Assembly: GCA_029210875.1 (NCBI GenBank)
Contig: JARGFJ010000003.1
Span: forward strand, 1-64,000
From: Gammaproteobacteria bacterium
Lineage (GTDB): Bacteria > Pseudomonadota > Gammaproteobacteria > Nitrosococcales > Methylophagaceae
Reading direction: 5' to 3'
DNA length: 64,000 nt
A program made the position numbers and the translations under genes. The notes under the pieces are model-generated. The model did not search any database. It was not told the DNA's origin and saw only the letters and a program-made list of their open reading frames with translations. Of this stretch, positions 19,647-31,332 are shown in pieces. Numbering within the stretch: position 1 is the stretch's first letter; each line of letters opens with the position of its first letter.

Positions 19647-20559
19647 CTTCAATTGGCTCCTGTTTCGCCACATCACCAGATGGTAGATCCTTTGCTGTTT
19701 CACCCTCCAACGGCTCACCATTTGTTGAAACAGTTAAATTTTGAGTGGGTAATACCAATAATACTTCACGACTTGTTTCTACTTTTGCTGCTGGTGTTAC
19801 CTGAATATCTGCAAATGCTTGCCCTTCCGGATAATTAATTGCTCTTACCGTTCCCACTGGGTAGCCATTGGGGAAACGCCCACCAAAACCAGATGTTACA
19901 ATTAAATCACCAACACGAACATCTGCACTATAGGGTAAATGTTCAAGTTGCAAAGGCTTGCCAAGTCCCCTGCCTGTTGCAATAGCACGTAGACCGTTTC
20001 GATTTATTTGCACAGGTATAGCATGGTTGGGATCTGTCAGTAAGATAGCACGACTGGAAAACGGACCCACTTCAATTACTTGCCCCATTACGCCTGTTGC
20101 ATCCAGGATCGCTTGCCCAGAAAAAACACCGTATTGTTTGCCTTTATCAATAACGACTTGTTGTGAAAAAGGGTCCATGTCAATCGTCAGCAATTCGGCA
20201 ACCAAAACACGTTCATTTAAGCGAAATGATGATCCTAATAGCTCTCTAAGACGCATATTTTCACGCTCTAACGCTTGCAGTTTTTGAAGACGGGCACTAT
20301 TGAGCAAATTGGTCGCTTCTAACACAGCAATTTTTTGTTTTAAGTCGTTACGATCTTGAAACAAAGTCTGAGCCCACTCTTTGATGCTGGTTGGCACCGT
20401 AGCAATCGTTTGAAAGGGATAAACAAGTGTGCTTAAAACAGCTCTCACCGGCACAAAATAATTAAGTCGTGTATCAGCAAAATACAATAACAACGACGCT
20501 ACTAACGCCAGCAGTAACCGGGCATTAAGTGATGGGATATGGGTAAATAGTGGTTTAAT
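19636..20559 (-). CDS. mreC: Rod shape-determining protein MreC, apparent ATT start codon
   Basis: VIDKGKQYGVFSGQAILDATGVMGQV, LEHLPYSADVRVGDLIVTSGFGGRFPNGYPVG. Translating upstream of the ORF-track start gives IKPLFTHIPSLNARLLLALVAS, matching the conserved MreC N-terminus. Confidence 0.9.
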   Translation of the reverse strand: MKPLFTHIPSLNARLLLALVASLLLYFADTRLNYFVPVRAVLSTLVYPFQTIATVPTSIKEWAQTLFQDRNDLKQKIAVLEATNLLNSARLQKLQALERENMRLRELLGSSFRLNERVLVAELLTIDMDPFSQQVVIDKGKQYGVFSGQAILDATGVMGQVIEVGPFSSRAILLTDPNHAIPVQINRNGLRAIATGRGLGKPLQLEHLPYSADVRVGDLIVTSGFGGRFPNGYPVGTVRAINYPEGQAFADIQVTPAAKVETSREVLLVLPTQNLTVSTNGEPLEGETAKDLPSGDVAKQEPIEDGQ

Positions 20560-20634
20560 AGTTTACGTTCCAAAAACTAAAAAACCTTTGTCGATACCAA
20601 TACCGACAAAGGTCGAAATGTCATTAGCAAAACA

Positions 20635-21714
<1,080 letters not shown>

Positions 21715-21802
21715 TTACTTTATCAATGCTGTGGGCTGTTGAGCAAGCGACGAATGATTTAAACTGCATACTTTATTGATAATAACCACCCTTGGAAGCG
21801 TA

Positions 21803-22090
21803 ATGAGTTTAGATAAAAGCGATGTAGAAAAAATAGCGCATTTAGCCCGTTTAGCGATTAATGAAAATGATATTCCTGACTATGTGCGGGATTTGACTAA
21901 TATCTTTGAACTAGTTGAACAGCTTAGTACAGCTGATACATCAGATATTTTACCAATGGCACATCCACTTGATGCTAACCAGCGTCTACGTGCAGACGAA
22001 GTAACAGAAACAAATCAACGTGATTTGTTCCAGTCTATTGCACCTAAAACTGAAGCCGGCGTTTACCTCGTCCCTCAAGTCATTGAATAA
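21803..22090 (+). CDS. gatC: Asp-tRNA(Asn)/Glu-tRNA(Gln) amidotransferase subunit C
   Basis: [21 protein letters not shown]; internal ATG preferred over TTG. Confidence 0.95.
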   Translation: MSLDKSDVEKIAHLARLAINENDIPDYVRDLTNIFELVEQLSTADTSDILPMAHPLDANQRLRADEVTETNQRDLFQSIAPKTEAGVYLVPQVIE

Positions 22091-22101
22091 CAGGCACACT
22101 C

Positions 22102-23556
22102 ATGCATAATAAATCTCTTTCTGAACTTTCAACCTCATTACACAATGGTGAATTTAGCAGTGTTGAGTTAACCCAACACTATCTGGATCGTATTGCTGCG
22201 CATAATAGCTCACTTAATGCTTTTATTACTGTCACTGCTGACAGCGCACTTGAACAGGCACGCCTTGCTGACGTACGTTTACAACAAAAAACAGCAGGAA
22301 CACTTACAGGTATTGCGCTCGCCCACAAAGATATCTTTTGTACGCAAGGCATTCGTACCAGTTGTGCATCCAAAATGTTGGATAATTTTATTGCACCTTA
22401 CAATGCGACTGTTGTTGAAAAATTAAATGCTGCAGGCATGGTGACATTGGGCAAAACCAATATGGATGAATTTGCCATGGGCTCATCTAATGAAACCAGT
22501 TTTTATGGCGTTGTTAAAAACCCATGGGATACGGATCGCGTTCCTGGTGGTTCATCGGGTGGTTCAGCAGCGGCAATGGCAGCACGTTTAGCACCGATTG
22601 CAACAGGTACAGATACGGGTGGTTCAATACGTCAGCCAGCTTCTTTATGTAACTTAACCGGTTTAAAGCCTACTTATGGTCGTATCTCTCGTTATGGCAT
22701 GATTGCGTTTGCATCCAGCCTTGATCAAGCAGGACCTATGGCAAATAGTGCTGAAGATGCCGCTTTATTATTAAATGAAATGGCCGGTTTTGATCCGCGC
22801 GATTCAACCAGTGTTGAACGTGATGTGCCTGATTACACGGCATCGTTAACTGCTTCTCTTCAAGGCTTGAGAATAGGTTTACCTAAAGAATTTTTTGGTG
22901 AAGGTCTTGATCCTGATGTTGCCACGACTATTGAAGCTGCCATTAAGACTTATGAGTCATTGGGTGCAACGGTCAAAGAAATCAGCCTGCCCAATTCACA
23001 TCTATCAGTGCCAACATATTATGTCGTTGCTCCGGCTGAATGTTCATCAAATCTATCTCGGATGGACGGTGTTCGCTTCGGTCATCGTTGTGATGATCCA
23101 AAAGATTTGCTTGATCTTTACCAACGTTCTCGTGGTGAAGGTTTTGGTGAAGAAGTTAAACGCCGCATCATGATAGGTACCTATGCCCTATCTGCCGGTT
23201 ATTACGATGCGTATTATTTGAAAGCACAACAATGTCGTCGCCTGATTAGTGATGATTTTAAACAAGCATTTAACGATGTTGATGTCATCATGGGACCAAC
23301 AGCACCAACAACTGCCTTCAACTTGGGCGAAAAAAATGATGATCCGGTCGCGATGTATTTAGCCGACATTTATACCATCAGCACTAACTTGGCAGGATTA
23401 CCAGGCATGTCTATTCCTGCTGGTTTTGTGAATGGCTTACCCGTAGGTTTACAAATTATTGGTAACTATTTCGATGAAGCGCGTTTATTAAATGTGGCAC
23501 ACCGTTACCAACAAGCAACCGACTGGCATCAACAAACACCTGCCGATTTTAAATAA
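22102..23556 (+). CDS. gatA: Asp-tRNA(Asn)/Glu-tRNA(Gln) amidotransferase subunit A
   Basis: Amidase signature [37 protein letters not shown]. Confidence 0.97.
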   Translation: MHNKSLSELSTSLHNGEFSSVELTQHYLDRIAAHNSSLNAFITVTADSALEQARLADVRLQQKTAGTLTGIALAHKDIFCTQGIRTSCASKMLDNFIAPYNATVVEKLNAAGMVTLGKTNMDEFAMGSSNETSFYGVVKNPWDTDRVPGGSSGGSAAAMAARLAPIATGTDTGGSIRQPASLCNLTGLKPTYGRISRYGMIAFASSLDQAGPMANSAEDAALLLNEMAGFDPRDSTSVERDVPDYTASLTASLQGLRIGLPKEFFGEGLDPDVATTIEAAIKTYESLGATVKEISLPNSHLSVPTYYVVAPAECSSNLSRMDGVRFGHRCDDPKDLLDLYQRSRGEGFGEEVKRRIMIGTYALSAGYYDAYYLKAQQCRRLISDDFKQAFNDVDVIMGPTAPTTAFNLGEKNDDPVAMYLADIYTISTNLAGLPGMSIPAGFVNGLPVGLQIIGNYFDEARLLNVAHRYQQATDWHQQTPADFK

Positions 23557-23629
23557 TTGAGCATAGACACTGCGATAGCCTATGTTTGGGCTATCGCTCA
23601 ATTCTGCCAGTTTAAATTGAGGAATTGAA

Positions 23630-25261
23630 ATGAAGGCATCAGAACTCTTTATCCGCAGTCTCGAAAATGAAGGCGTAGAGTATATTTTTGGTATTCCCGG
23701 CGAAGAAAATCTGGATGTTATGGATGCCTTGCTTGATTCCAAAATCCAATTTATCACGACCCGTCATGAACAAGGTGCTGCCTTTATGGCGGATGTTTAT
23801 GGACGTGTCACCGGTCGTGCAGGCGTTTGTTTGGCGACATTAGGTCCGGGTGCAACTAACCTGATTACAGGTGTTGCCGATGCCAATATGGATCATGCAC
23901 CTTTAGTTGCAATTGCAGGTCAGGCAGCAACAAATCGTTTACATAAAGAATCACATCAAGTACTTGATCTTGAAGCGATGTTTTTGCCAATCACTAAATA
24001 CGCTACTCGTATATTAGAACCGGCTGTTATTCCTGAAATTGTGCGTAAAGCTTTTAAAGTAGCGCAAACTGAAAAAACCGGTGCCTGCTTTATCGAATTT
24101 CCTGAAAATATCGCTGAGATGGACTGTGATGATCTGCCACTTCGTGTTAAACACGCATCACCACCAGAACCAGCCATTGAACAGATTGAACGAGCTGCAC
24201 AACTGATTTCAGAAGCTGAAAATCCTATTATCCTTGCCGGTAATGGCGTTATTAGGGCTCACGCTTGTGCTGCCTTAGCTGATTTTGCATTGAAATTAGG
24301 CATTCCCGTGGCCAACACATTTATGGCAAAAGGAGTAATCCCATTTAACCATCCCATGGCCTTAGGCAGTGTTGGTCTGCAATCGGGTGATTATGTCAAT
24401 TGTGGTTTTGCTAATGCCGATGTGATTATCTGCATTGGTTATGACATGGTTGAATATCATCCTTATTTATGGCATCGATCTCGTGATCGTAAACTGATTC
24501 ATATTGATACCAGCCATGCCGAGGTTGATGCATTTTATAGTGTCTTAGTCGGCGTCGTTGGCAATATCAACCATAGTTTAAATCGTATTGCAGCCTTAAC
24601 AACACCGCATAAAGATAAAACTATGCGCACATTACGTGACAGCCTGGTTCAAGATATGAACCAACACCGTAATGATCTTGAATTTCCGGTCAAACCCCAA
24701 AAGATCATATGGGATTTGCGTACTGCAATGGACTTAAAGGATATTGTCATTTGTGATGTTGGTGCTCATAAAATGTGGATGTCCCGTATGTTTCGCTGTG
24801 AATATCCCAATACCTGCATTATTTCAAACGGTTTTGCCAGCATGGGTATTGCTGTACCGGGAGCAATTGCAGCAAAATTAGCCTACCCTGAACGTAAAGT
24901 GGTCGCTGTCACGGGTGATGCGGGTTTCTTGATGAATTCACAAGAAATCGAAACCGCGATGCGACTTAATATTGCGATCGTGATTTTGATTTGGAATGAT
25001 GCCAGTTATGGGCTGATTGAATGGAAACAACAAAATCAATTTGGTCGTACCAGTAATGTAAAATTTACCAATCCAGATTTTGTTCAATATGCACAGTCGT
25101 TTGGGGCAGAGGGTATAAGGATAGAATCAACCGAACAATTGATGCCAACCCTGAAAAAAGCATTACAGAGTGAAACTGTTACCATTATAGATTGTCCAGT
25201 TGATTATCGCGAAAATTTAAAATTAACCGAAGCCCTAGGGCAACTCACCTTGCCCAACTAA
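23630..25261 (+). CDS. Acetolactate synthase-like ThDP enzyme
   Basis: GVEYIFGIPGEENLDVMDAL, GVCLATLGPGATNLITGVADANMDHAPLVAIAGQ, GDAGFLMNSQEIETAMRLNI..IWNDASYG ThDP motif. Confidence 0.9.
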   Translation: MKASELFIRSLENEGVEYIFGIPGEENLDVMDALLDSKIQFITTRHEQGAAFMADVYGRVTGRAGVCLATLGPGATNLITGVADANMDHAPLVAIAGQAATNRLHKESHQVLDLEAMFLPITKYATRILEPAVIPEIVRKAFKVAQTEKTGACFIEFPENIAEMDCDDLPLRVKHASPPEPAIEQIERAAQLISEAENPIILAGNGVIRAHACAALADFALKLGIPVANTFMAKGVIPFNHPMALGSVGLQSGDYVNCGFANADVIICIGYDMVEYHPYLWHRSRDRKLIHIDTSHAEVDAFYSVLVGVVGNINHSLNRIAALTTPHKDKTMRTLRDSLVQDMNQHRNDLEFPVKPQKIIWDLRTAMDLKDIVICDVGAHKMWMSRMFRCEYPNTCIISNGFASMGIAVPGAIAAKLAYPERKVVAVTGDAGFLMNSQEIETAMRLNIAIVILIWNDASYGLIEWKQQNQFGRTSNVKFTNPDFVQYAQSFGAEGIRIESTEQLMPTLKKALQSETVTIIDCPVDYRENLKLTEALGQLTLPN

Positions 25262-25274
25262 TTTAGAGAAACTA

Positions 25275-25775
25275 ATGAAAACATATCAACAGCGCCTTAT
25301 TTTAGTTGCCATTGTATTGACAGCTTTGTTTGCCGTCTTTTGGCTTACAGCCAATAAGCAGTCTGTGTCAGCTGAACTATCATTTACAGATATTGATAAT
25401 CAAACTCACATTTTATCCGACTATCGAGGCCAACCGGTATTAGTTATATTTTGGGCAACAGATTGCCCTGGTTGCATTCAGGAAATGCCAGCGTTAATAC
25501 AATTACACCAGGCTTATGCAGATAAAGGTTTGATCATGATTGGCGTTGCAATGGCACATGATACGCCTGAGCAAATTCAGGCCATGCGCACAGCACGTAA
25601 TCTGCCCTACACTATTACTTGGGATAATAAAGGCGAAATCGCAACAGCGTTTAACAATGTTCGAGTTACTCCAACCCATTTTCTAATTGCGCCAGATGGT
25701 GAAATTATCATGCGCAAAATAGGCGCACTTAATATGGAACGTCTGACACAAGATCTACAGTCAATGGGGATCTAG
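25275..25775 (+). CDS. TlpA-family thiol:disulfide oxidoreductase
   Basis: N-terminal TM anchor; VLVIFWATDCPGCIQEMPAL CxxC; VTPTHFLIAPDGEI cis-Pro region. Confidence 0.9.
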   Translation: MKTYQQRLILVAIVLTALFAVFWLTANKQSVSAELSFTDIDNQTHILSDYRGQPVLVIFWATDCPGCIQEMPALIQLHQAYADKGLIMIGVAMAHDTPEQIQAMRTARNLPYTITWDNKGEIATAFNNVRVTPTHFLIAPDGEIIMRKIGALNMERLTQDLQSMGI

Positions 25776-25902
25776 TCAGATTATTTGTAAATCAACTACA
25801 CATTAAGCCACCTCTATGGTATAAAGTTCGGCTTTGTAGCTTTAATTGGGGCGCGCATTCGCACCCTGTGTAATAAAATGTTCATCAGGAGCAGGTTCTA
25901 AA

Positions 25903-26139
25903 ATGGCCAGAGTATGTCAGGTAACGGGTAAACGCCCTATGAGCGGTAACAATGTTTCTCACGCCCATAACAAAACAAAACGTCGCTTTCTTCCTAACCT
26001 TCACCCACATCGTTTTTGGGTTGAATCTGAAAATCGTTGGGTAAAATTGCGTGTGAGTAATCACGGTCTTCGTATTATCGATAAACGTGGGATTGATGCT
26101 GTATTAACTGACATCCGTGCCCGCGGCGAAAAAGTTTAG
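25903..26139 (+). CDS. rpmB: 50S ribosomal protein L28
   Basis: [34 protein letters not shown]. Confidence 0.98.
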   Translation: MARVCQVTGKRPMSGNNVSHAHNKTKRRFLPNLHPHRFWVESENRWVKLRVSNHGLRIIDKRGIDAVLTDIRARGEKV

Positions 26140-26150
26140 GAGAATAGATC

Positions 26151-26306
26151 ATGCGCGATAAAATTAAATTAGTATCATCTGCAGGTACAGGTCACTACTA
26201 CACTACAGATAAAAACAAACGTACTATGCCTGAAAAATTGGAAATGAAAAAATTCGATCCAGTTGTTCGTCAACACGTTATGTATAAAGAAGCTAAGATT
26301 AAATAA
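26151..26306 (+). CDS. rpmG: 50S ribosomal protein L33 (zinc-free type)
   Basis: Not in ORF track (51 aa). Manual translation: [51 protein letters not shown]. Confidence 0.98.
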   Translation: MRDKIKLVSSAGTGHYYTTDKNKRTMPEKLEMKKFDPVVRQHVMYKEAKIK

Positions 26307-26324
26307 TCTGGTTTTAAATATAGT

Positions 26325-26354
26325 AAAAAAACCCGCTATTGCGGGTTTTTTTTT
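26325..26354 (+). terminator. Rho-independent terminator after rpmBG
   Basis: aaaaaaACCCGCtattGCGGGTttttttttt. Confidence 0.9.
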
Positions 26355-26531
26355 GCCTAAATACCACGCCACTTTATGTTATATTCGCTTTTTTAATTAC
26401 AACAAACAATTTATTCAAACGGAACTAATGATCATTTCGCCACCCAACCTATTTTTAATTTCTCTGCACCTTATTTTCGGTGGATATATAGCAGAGCACA
26501 ATCTGAAACAACCAACATTTCGTGGGATAAT

Positions 26532-27482
26532 ATGACAACGACAACCTTGCTTAAAGCGGATGGCATATCTCGCTACTATGGTTCACATCGTGCTGTCGAT
26601 AATGTCAGTTTTGAAATAAATAAAGGCGAAGTACTCGGCTTTCTAGGGCCTAATGGCGCTGGCAAGAGTACCACTATGAAAATACTTAGTGGCAACCTTT
26701 CACCTAATACCGGTGAAATTACTATTAATGGCTATGATTTACTGTCTCAACCCAAACAAGCAAAAGCGCATATTGGCTACTTGCCAGAGCAACCTCCTCT
26801 TTATAAAGAGTTAACGGTAATAGAATTCTTACGATTTTGTGCCCAAATCAATAACATTAGTCCATCAAAAAGATCTCAAGCTGTAAACACAGTGATTGAG
26901 CGTTGTGGTTTAACAGATGTCAGTAATCGCTTAATAGCTAATCTGTCGAAAGGTTATCAGCAACGTGTAGGCATTGCCCAAGCTATTATTCATACACCTG
27001 CTGTTGTCATCCTTGATGAACCTACTTCTGGCCTGGATCCAATTCAAATTAGGGAAATTCGACAGCTAATCAGAGATATAGCAACTGAGCACAGTGTGAT
27101 TTTATCCACACATATCTTGCCTGAAGTTCAAATGTTGTGTGATCGTGTCCAAATCATTAATCAGGGACAACTTATTTTCACTGATACTATTGCAACACTC
27201 AGTCAATATATGCAGGCTTCAAATCTATTAGTCACACTGGTTAATCCACCCAGCATTACTACATTACAAGAATTGGAAGGTGTGATTACTGCCGAACAAG
27301 TAAGTTCAAATCGTTTTAGACTACATTATCATCCCGAACACAATCCAACCGAAACCTTGCTTAATAAAGCCGTTTCATTGCAGTGGAAATTAACTGAATT
27401 GAGTCCAGAACATCATTCATTAGAAGATGTCTTTATGAATATAATTCAACATGAATCATCTGCCAAACCAGAGAGTATGTAA
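26532..27482 (+). CDS. ABC transporter ATP-binding protein, GldA-like
   Basis: Walker A GPNGAGKSTTMK, signature NLSKGYQQRVGIAQA, Walker B VVILDEPTSGLDP. Confidence 0.93.
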   Translation: MTTTTLLKADGISRYYGSHRAVDNVSFEINKGEVLGFLGPNGAGKSTTMKILSGNLSPNTGEITINGYDLLSQPKQAKAHIGYLPEQPPLYKELTVIEFLRFCAQINNISPSKRSQAVNTVIERCGLTDVSNRLIANLSKGYQQRVGIAQAIIHTPAVVILDEPTSGLDPIQIREIRQLIRDIATEHSVILSTHILPEVQMLCDRVQIINQGQLIFTDTIATLSQYMQASNLLVTLVNPPSITTLQELEGVITAEQVSSNRFRLHYHPEHNPTETLLNKAVSLQWKLTELSPEHHSLEDVFMNIIQHESSAKPESM

Positions 27483-28234
27483 TGTTTAACCTTGCTCGTA
27501 ACGAACTTTACCGTCTATTTTTATCGCCTCTCGCGTGGCTTATATTGGCATTGAGCACGCTAATCCTGGCCTATTTATTTTTAACTCACATTGATAATTT
27601 TGTTCAGATACAAGCAAAAATTTCCGCCATTGCTGGTGCTCCCGGTGTTACGGAACTGATTATAGTGCCCTTATTTAGTAATACCGCTACCATTTTGTTA
27701 TTAATTACACCACTCATCACCATGCGCCTCATTGCTGAAGAACGGCGTAATGACAGTTTGCCATTGTTACTGTCTGCACCATTATCTATCTACCAGATCG
27801 CATTTGGTAAATTCTTTGGAACCCTAGGCTTTTTCATCATACTGTTAGCGCTGATTTGTTTGATGCCATTATCTTTATCCATTGGTAGCGCTATCGACTA
27901 TGGTGTTATCAGTGCGGCTTTACTGGGTTTGGTATTATTAGTCGCCAGCTTTTCAGCGATTGGACTCTATCTATCTTCACTGACTAAACAACCAGCCATC
28001 GCAGCCATGACCACATTTAGTGGTTTATTCTTATTATGGATAATAGACTGGGCAGGAACAAATCAGATGGCTGGTGAAAGTTCAGGCCTATTTAACTGGT
28101 TATCACTGCTACGTCATTTTGAAACCTTGTTACAAGGTGAAGTAAATAGCAGTGATATTGCCTATTACCTGATCATTATCAGCCTGTTTCTTACTTTAAC
28201 AATTCGACATTTAGATTCTGAGCGCTTGAACTAA
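27482..28234 (+). CDS. ABC transporter permease, GldF-like
   Basis: Six-TM ABC-2 type; TLILAYLFL, LLITPLITMRLIAEERRNDSLPLLLSAPLS. Confidence 0.9.
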   Translation: MFNLARNELYRLFLSPLAWLILALSTLILAYLFLTHIDNFVQIQAKISAIAGAPGVTELIIVPLFSNTATILLLITPLITMRLIAEERRNDSLPLLLSAPLSIYQIAFGKFFGTLGFFIILLALICLMPLSLSIGSAIDYGVISAALLGLVLLVASFSAIGLYLSSLTKQPAIAAMTTFSGLFLLWIIDWAGTNQMAGESSGLFNWLSLLRHFETLLQGEVNSSDIAYYLIIISLFLTLTIRHLDSERLN

Positions 28235-28235
28235 G

Positions 28236-29609
28236 ATGAAGCTTAACTCGAACACAAAGCGTAAATTAAGCCTGCAAAATAGCATCTTTTATATTTTGCT
28301 GATTGCCGTAACAACGTTGTTCGCTCAACTGAGTTTGAACACAAATGTCAGTTCAGACTGGACAGCAAATAACCGCTATAGCCTGTCCGAAACAACATTA
28401 ACGTTATTAGGGCAATTAGATCAGACGATCAGCATCGAAGCATTTATCAGCCCTGATAATAGTGACTATTATCAGGCTCTTGATGCCTTGTTGGATCGCT
28501 ATCAACGTAATAGTGACAAGCTCAAAATCAACATCATTAATCCTGATTTTGAACCTGAAAAAACACGCCAACTTAATATCCAGCAGCAAGGTGAAATGGT
28601 TGTCTCCCTCGGAGATAAACAGCAACATGTCTTCGATTTATCTGAACAATCGCTGACGAATGCATTGATTACTGTTTCTCGACAACATGAACAATGGTTA
28701 ATCTTCATTGAAGGCCATGGTGAAAGAACACCACTCAATCAAGCTAACTTTAACCTGTCGGTGTGGGGAGAAAATTTAAAACAAAAAGGCTTTAAACTTT
28801 TAGGGTTAAATTTAGTTGAGAATAGCCAAATTCCAAGTAATACAGCAGCAATCGTTATAGCCAGCCCAGAACAAGCATGGCTGGACGGTGAAATTGCACT
28901 TATTCGAGACTACATTTCCAATGGTGGCAATGTTATCTGGTTAGCAGAACCCAATAATAACGCTCAATTAGATGCGATAGCTGAACAACTCGGGCTTGAA
29001 TTTATCAATGGCACCGTGATTGATCCTAATGCTGAAATGTTGGGAATTACTAACCCTGAATTTACACTTATTATTGACTATGCCAATCATCCTGTCGGCC
29101 TTGCAACCAAGGGCGTAACCTTATTTCCTCACGCAACGGCTATCGATGTAGTTAATGATGATTTATCATCCTGGCAGTACACACCGTTATTGATGACGCA
29201 AGACAATGCATGGGGTGAGGCCGTAGCAACTCAAGACAACGATATTCTTAGTTTTGATGAGGGCTTAGATACCGCTGGTCCGCTAACGCTTGGCTATTTA
29301 ATCACGCCAAAAATTGACAATACAATAACGTCAGCCAAACAACAACGTATTGCCGTTATAGGTGACGGCGACTTTCTATCAAACACATACATTGGTAATG
29401 GTTCAAACCTTGAATTAGGTATCGCCTTGGTCAATTGGGTTGTGGGTGATGACAGACTGGTTGAAATACCGGTAAAAACAACGATAGATAATACGCTGGA
29501 TTTAAGTCCCACCCAATCCTTAATTATCGGTTTAGGCTTTTTGATAGCTCTACCTCTTTTATTAGCCAGTATCGGCTTTGGACTATGGTGGATTAGAAGA
29601 AAACGATGA
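28236..29609 (+). CDS. GldG-like ABC transporter auxiliary protein
   Basis: N- and C-terminal TM with extracytoplasmic domain; SDWTANNRYSLSETTLTLLGQLDQTISIEAFIS, FIEGHGERTPLNQANFNLSVWGENLKQKGFKLLGLNL. Confidence 0.88.
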   Translation: MKLNSNTKRKLSLQNSIFYILLIAVTTLFAQLSLNTNVSSDWTANNRYSLSETTLTLLGQLDQTISIEAFISPDNSDYYQALDALLDRYQRNSDKLKINIINPDFEPEKTRQLNIQQQGEMVVSLGDKQQHVFDLSEQSLTNALITVSRQHEQWLIFIEGHGERTPLNQANFNLSVWGENLKQKGFKLLGLNLVENSQIPSNTAAIVIASPEQAWLDGEIALIRDYISNGGNVIWLAEPNNNAQLDAIAEQLGLEFINGTVIDPNAEMLGITNPEFTLIIDYANHPVGLATKGVTLFPHATAIDVVNDDLSSWQYTPLLMTQDNAWGEAVATQDNDILSFDEGLDTAGPLTLGYLITPKIDNTITSAKQQRIAVIGDGDFLSNTYIGNGSNLELGIALVNWVVGDDRLVEIPVKTTIDNTLDLSPTQSLIIGLGFLIALPLLLASIGFGLWWIRRKR

Positions 29610-30493
29610 AATCGCGCTATCTAATCAACTTGTTACTTGTCATTATTGTATTGGTGCTCTACTGGTTTAACAGCCAAACAGTACCAAGTAGTGATAACAG
29701 CTATTCTCCCCTAACATCTATTGCTAGAGAATCTATCACTAGCATTACAATTACCCGTTCAAATAACGATACTATCTTGCTTACAAAACAAGATAATGGC
29801 TGGCAGCTTATCCAACCCCTTACGGCTAAAGCGAACGACACTCGAATACAACTGATTTTATCGTTATTATCAACAGCCAGTTTTGCCCAACTTACGCCAA
29901 AAGATGACACTGAATTATCACGTTTTGAACTTAATGACTCGTCTCCTAGCGTCAGACTTAACGATCAGTTATTTCAATTTGGAGCAACAGAAACATTGAG
30001 CAAGCATCGTTATATTTTCTATAAAGACACGATTCATCTTATTGATGATCACATCAGTCCGTTACTTAATGCCAGTGCAAGCAGCTTCATTGAAAATCGT
30101 TTATTCGCGTTGAATAAAACGATTAAAACCTTGTCACTACCAACTTTAGATGCCGATAATCGACTATCCAAAGATACTATCACTGTGACTCAACACAATG
30201 GCCACTGGCAAACAAATGATGTAACGCTTAGTGCTGATGCCTTAACAAGCCTAATCCAAACCTGGCAACATGCTTATGCTACTCAAGTATTACCACTCAC
30301 TGACAAGGAACAAGCAGCTGCTATTCAACATACAGTAGAAATAACATTCAAAAATCAACCTGTGAAAATCAGCTTGTCGATACTAGTCAACGAAAATAGT
30401 CTTTCGATTATCGATGATCAATCTCAGCTAAAATATCAATTTCCGATTTCAATGTTGAATCAATTATTCGCTGTTACAGACCGTCCTCAATAA
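29606..30493 (+). CDS. DUF4340-type protein
   Basis: Signal/TM N-terminus; ITITRSNNDTILLTKQDNGWQLIQPLTAKAND; follows the GldG-like gene with 4-bp overlap. Confidence 0.78.
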   Translation: MKSRYLINLLLVIIVLVLYWFNSQTVPSSDNSYSPLTSIARESITSITITRSNNDTILLTKQDNGWQLIQPLTAKANDTRIQLILSLLSTASFAQLTPKDDTELSRFELNDSSPSVRLNDQLFQFGATETLSKHRYIFYKDTIHLIDDHISPLLNASASSFIENRLFALNKTIKTLSLPTLDADNRLSKDTITVTQHNGHWQTNDVTLSADALTSLIQTWQHAYATQVLPLTDKEQAAAIQHTVEITFKNQPVKISLSILVNENSLSIIDDQSQLKYQFPISMLNQLFAVTDRPQ

Positions 30494-31332
30494 TGCCCGA
30501 ATTACCTGAAGTAGAAACGACTAAACGCGGCATAGAAGCCTATGTTGTAGACAATAAAATAACCAAGGTCATTATTAGACATTTTTCACTACGTTGGCCT
30601 ATTGATCCTGATCTTGCTTCAATCCTTGATGGCAGAACAATCACTGGGCTGTCTCGAAGAGGTAAATACCTGCTATTTCAGACCGATAGTGGTTGCTTAA
30701 TCATACATCTTGGTATGTCTGGAAAATTACGCATATTACAAAAACAACAAGCCAAGACTGTTCTAAAACATGATCATGTTGATATCGAATTTAAAGATGG
30801 CTATGTCTTGCGATATAACGATCCTAGACGTTTTGGTGCAGTTTTGTGGATAGATAATGATCCTGAGCAGCATCAATTATTGAAGTATTTAGGACCAGAA
30901 CCCCTTACTGATGAATTTGATAAAGCCTATCTATGGCAACAAATTCAATCACGGTCGAGCAGCATTAAAACAGTGATCATGAATAGCAAGATTGTGGTAG
31001 GCGTTGGTAATATCTATGCAAATGAAGCGCTATTCTTAGCGGGCATTCATCCAAAAACAGTAGCAAACCAGCTTACAATACAACACTGTCAGCAATTAGT
31101 GGCACAGATCAAACTTGTCTTGGATAGAGCGATTCAAGCGGGTGGAACAACGTTAAAGGATTTTAGGAAAGCCGATGGAAAACCGGGCTATTTTGCACAA
31201 GAACTTAATGTGTATGGTCGGGAAGGTCGGGCTTGCTTCCATTGCGGAAGCGAGATAAAACATTTTAAAGAAACACAGAGAGCAACATTTTATTGCCCTC
31301 TGTGTCAGCTCAGCGATTCAACTAAAGCTTAG
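30493..31332 (+). CDS. mutM: Formamidopyrimidine-DNA glycosylase
   Basis: [18 protein letters not shown]-terminal zinc finger [25 protein letters not shown]. Confidence 0.97.
   Translation: MPELPEVETTKRGIEAYVVDNKITKVIIRHFSLRWPIDPDLASILDGRTITGLSRRGKYLLFQTDSGCLIIHLGMSGKLRILQKQQAKTVLKHDHVDIEFKDGYVLRYNDPRRFGAVLWIDNDPEQHQLLKYLGPEPLTDEFDKAYLWQQIQSRSSSIKTVIMNSKIVVGVGNIYANEALFLAGIHPKTVANQLTIQHCQQLVAQIKLVLDRAIQAGGTTLKDFRKADGKPGYFAQELNVYGREGRACFHCGSEIKHFKETQRATFYCPLCQLSDSTKA

Noticed and set aside
26263-26535. 90-aa ORF between rpmG and the ABC operon
   Set aside because: Translates through the rpmG 3' end and its terminator (KKPAIAGFF is the terminator hairpin), so not a gene.
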